Below are positions 56,862 through 60,000 of a stretch of 60,000 nt of DNA, piece by piece (position 1 is the first letter of the stretch; the number at the start of each line of letters is the position of its first letter). The translations under genes and the position numbers were made by a program. Where the stretch lies: positions 38,615,501 through 38,675,500 of the forward strand of contig OX485805.1 in the NCBI GenBank assembly GCA_950295325.1, read 5' to 3'. The notes below the pieces were generated by a model that did not search any database, was not told the origin of the DNA, and saw only the letters and a list, made by a program, of their open reading frames with translations. The DNA comes from Polytrichum commune. Lineage: Eukaryota > Streptophyta > Polytrichopsida > Polytrichales > Polytrichaceae.

Positions 56862-59391
56862 ATGAGTACTAGCATGGGTTCAAATAGTGTGGTGTCAACT
56901 GAGGATCTCAGGGAATTTCTCCACGAGATTAAGGATGCTCTGGTGCTATTGAAAAATGAAAGGTCAACAAAACAAGGAAGAGGCACTATGAGACAGGATG
57001 CAGCACCTGAACTGACATCATCCGATCAGCGTGTGTTGTTCAAGTTCTCAGCCCTCTTGTGGGGCCAAGACAGAACCGATGGAATACTCCACATGATGGG
57101 TGAGCACCCAGGGCTATTCTTACAAGTGGACTCTAAAGGACGCACGGCTTTGCATGCCGCCGTTATTGCAAACTCTGAAGTACTGGTGGAAGAGTTAATG
57201 CAAAATTTGCAGCAGCTGGTTAAGGACGACTGCACAAACTCATCGGTCAGGGAGTTTCTGAACCAAGTTGATAGGAGGTTCAAGCTAACTGCACCAAAAA
57301 TGGCTATCATCATTGGAAACGAACATATTCTGGAAATCTTCGTCAAGTACAGTTTTTGTGAGCGTCATCGCAAGTGTGATTGGGTTCCTCCCACGGGCGT
57401 GACCAGAGAGTGGGTGCAGGAGATACAGAAAAGCTTGGAACCTGTTCTGAGCAGGGAGCTTGAAGGGACTGGAAAAACTTGGGGAAGGTGGCTGAAACTG
57501 AATGAGGGCAACGAGTTTGCCGTCCACAATGCTCTACTCCACCTTGACTTTGACGGTCTTAAAAAGTTTATGAGAACTGTGGAATTTAAAAAAAAATATT
57601 ATCAGCGTGGGCCTTTTCTCAACATTCGTGACAAACAGGGCAGAACACCATTGCACCGTCTTGCGTGTCGTGATGATATGGATACAATTTCTGCTCTTCG
57701 ACTCCTCTTTCATTACTTTCCTCACCCTGACATGAATGCACCAGATTTTGCTAACAGGACTCCATTGCATTGGGCAGCTGCTCAAGGCTTCCACGAAGTA
57801 GTCACCGCCCTGGCAAAACAGGAGAACACAAACGTCAATGCATCTTTTAGTGCAGTTTACGAGTTTTAAGATGAAGGAGGAGAAGATGATCCAGACAAGT
57901 TGAGAGCCCCAGAGTTGATGCGTGACAGTCCCAAGTTAGTGACGGCCCTCCACTTGGCAGTAGTGCATAATCATTTTGACGTGGTCCAAGCTCTTCTGAG
58001 TCATAAAGATAGTCGGTACCCAGGTCTTGGACCCCTTAAAGTGAACGCTACCTGCTATCATTTCATCAAACTTGCAAATTTCTGCTCTGGCCATGAGTGT
58101 GCTTGGACACCATTCCAGATGGCAGCACTGACAGGACATGTGCAAACCTTGCAAATACTCCTCAAGGTACATGGATGCTTTTGTTCCTTACAAAGGATTT
58201 TGGGATTGCATGCATAGGTGCTTGTTGAGATAAGACCATTTTTGTATTTCTGCAGAATGAGTTCAACTTATGAGCGTCACAACTTTGACCAACCTTGCCT
58301 GACCAATTACAGATTGTCAGAGGTGCTTGAAACACGCATAGCATCAAATTCCATGAATTGAATTGAAGCTACTGCTAATAATGACAACAAGTCATTGGAT
58401 CTCTTTGTTGCAGGATGCAAGGTTGTACGACTGTGGCATGATAAATCCTCCACAACCGCCCCCTCCTAAAGGTTACAACAATATCCCAGCATTACATTTG
58501 GCAGCAGCAAGTGGTCATCCTTTTGCAGTCCAAGCTTTGTTAAACAGTGGGAAAATCAATCCTTTAGCGCTCGACAAAGATAGTAACACGGCCTTACATT
58601 ATGCTGCAGCTGTTGCAGGCAACACAAGTGACTTTGATAGTCCGTATTTTTATGTCAGCCTAGATAACTACTCCAAATATGCCCCCCACAAAATGAGAAA
58701 CTCAGGCGAGGATGTTGTGTCATGTATGGACCTCTTGATGCAATCAGGTCTCAGTACCAAGCAAGTAAATAAGCACGGGGCCATCCCCGAGTTGGTTGAA
58801 TCTTCTTCAGACAGGGTGAGAACGTGGTGGTTCGGAAAATTGGCACAAGAAGCATATGAACACAAGAAAAGTCTCTGTACTGCAGCAACCGCAGTCTCTG
58901 TGATTGCAGCATTGGTGACAACTGCATCATTTGTTGGACCTTTACAACCTCCCCTTGGCTTGTCAAATGATGGAAGCCAAGCGAACAACCCTGCGGTGGA
59001 GGTATTCCTCATCTTTGATGGCTTGTCATTTTACTTTGCAATCGCTTCGATCGTGTTTGCAATGCTTCCGTCATGGCCAATACCTCATGAGGGGCTTGCA
59101 CAAGAAGTGCGCATAGCGCGAAGGGGCATCCAAGTCGCAGTGCTTCTCCTCTTTGCATCCCTCGTATTTGTGACAATTGCATTTGGTGCGGCAAGTATAG
59201 CTATCTTGCCACAAGATAAATGGAAGTACAAAGCATGGGGGGTGCTTTCCACGGCCTTGGGGGCCTGAGTATGTTCCCTCATACTGGTTCTCTCCATACT
59301 AAGGCTCTTGAAGTTCATTGTACCAAGAGGAGAGTTTGCTAGAGAGATATCAGATTTTGCAAATTCAGTTCTACTGTGGGGTACATCTTGA
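56862..59391 (+). pseudogene. Ankyrin-repeat PGG-domain membrane protein, two in-frame stops
   Basis: Exon 1 (56862-58166) and exon 2 (58414-59391) join in phase across a 247-bp GT/AG intron and give about 760 residues. Ankyrin units include KGRTALHAAVIANSEVLVEE, QGRTPLHRLACRDD, NRTPLHWAAAQGFHEVV, VTALHLAVVHNHFDVVQALL, WTPFQMAALTGHVQTLQILL and NIPALHLAAASGHPFAVQAL. The C-terminus is a PGG-type bundle with membrane segments at AVSVIAALVTTASFVGPLQP, VFLIFDGLSFYFAIASIVFA, VAVLLLFASLVFVTIAFGAA and VCSLILVLSILRLL. TAA at 57867-57869 splits the ankyrin array, and TGA at 59266-59268 falls inside the fourth membrane segment. The frame is perfect on both sides of each stop. Each stop could arise by one C-to-T change (Gln; Arg). 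It is a young pseudogene, a sequencing artefact, or two truncated products. Confidence 0.85.
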
Positions 59392-60000
59392 CATCATGTC
59401 TCATCTTCTGCTACGAAGGTTAGGTTTTTCGTTTCCTTCAGCATCACCAATAGGGAGGCTCTTTGTGTGTATAATTTTTATGTACATAGAATACTTATAT
59501 TTCATGCTTATATGTACTCTGGGTATTCTCTTGGACCGTTCAGAGATTTATGCGTTTGACCTAAGTTCTCTTTTGATTGCAAGTGCTCCACCCAAGAGGG
59601 GCACTATACAAAGACCTACCTACTGGCTTCATACTAAAGGCTGCAAGTTTCAATAATGATTTTCTATTGCAACAGTCAAGCCTGTGAGAGATAACATTCA
59701 CCACCACCATTCCAACTTCTAGACTTAATGTCGAACAAGTAGGTGTCAATGTGGTGAAAACAGTCTGGAGATGTTAACCACACTTGGAACAAGCAATTAA
59801 GAAAGTGATAGATAAACAAGGATACACAACCATTTAATTTGATCCAAGGGATACATTTTTGCTGGTGTTTTTTCTCGATGGAGATTTGGTTTTGAAAGCA
59901 AAATCCTTTAGATAAGATGTGGTAGAGCAGCCTGACTCGTGAGTCAGGCAGAGAAGGTGAAAGAAGCTTTGACTGCTTTGGGCACATTGAAGCGTGGTTG
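59392..60000. other. 3' flank of the ankyrin gene
   Basis: Nothing recognisable is seen: no open frame with a domain and no repeat shared with other parts of the window. Confidence 0.4.

Noticed and set aside
35568-57869. Alternative nuclear code with TAA/TAG read as glutamine
   Set aside because: The HSF frame ends at TAG exactly where the family ends and uses CAA/CAG for glutamine. TGA stops also break frames (17493, 21675, 59266). Decay by C-to-T change explains the pattern without recoding.

Overview
This is nuclear DNA of a land plant. The evidence is a four-exon class A1 heat stress transcription factor gene with GT/AG introns, an ankyrin-PGG membrane protein gene, fragments of plant ATG1, DP and nucleotide-sugar-transporter genes, and plant-type Harbinger transposons. 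The extra introns in the heat-factor gene and the unusual transposons (a Plavaka-like gene, a LINE with a restriction-like endonuclease) hint at a non-seed lineage, but this is a weak inference. No tRNA, rRNA, CRISPR or bacterial-style operon was seen. Most of the window is transposon-derived, and only two host loci stand out.

Layout. 1-9.85 kb: AT-rich repeat debris bracketed by an approximately 130-bp inverted repeat (1-137 / 7764-7895), with no convincing gene. 9.85-13.4 kb: CpG-rich promoter region and the HSFA1-like gene (+). 13.4-19.9 kb: gene-free sequence, a C-rich block, and the decayed 3' end of a LINE (17.26-18.18 kb). 19.87-25.23 kb: three TAA/TTA-target elements, namely a 579-bp MITE and a 4.8-kb element that carries a nested 3.6-kb two-gene PIF/Harbinger. 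25.3-28.9 kb and 53.5-55.7 kb: two direct copies of a 1.7-kb repeat, each with one ~450-bp arm; the arms are inverted relative to each other and bracket about 25 kb.

The 25-kb block holds a decayed many-exon Plavaka/CACTA-like transposase (-, 29.25-37.2 kb) with a C2H2 finger exon. Fragments of a DP gene, an ATG1 kinase gene and a CMP-sialic-acid-transporter-like gene lie in or beside it. An unrecognised multi-exon gene (+) runs from 44.5 to 46.6 kb.

The most interesting system is a DNA transposon family that I cannot assign to a named superfamily. It has three members in this window. The first is a 5,850-bp element (47360-53209) with perfect 15-bp terminal inverted repeats, a perfect 8-bp target duplication and an approximately 1,330-codon transposase frame. 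The second is a 2,863-bp deletion derivative (38297-41159) with its own perfect 8-bp duplication. The third is a 784-bp derivative (39078-39861) inserted inside the second. All three retain the same C-terminal coding domain.

56.86-59.39 kb holds a two-exon ankyrin-PGG gene broken by two in-frame stops. Across the window many otherwise readable frames are broken by isolated stops. Where a family or sister copy shows the ancestral residue, it is glutamine, which points to C-to-T decay.
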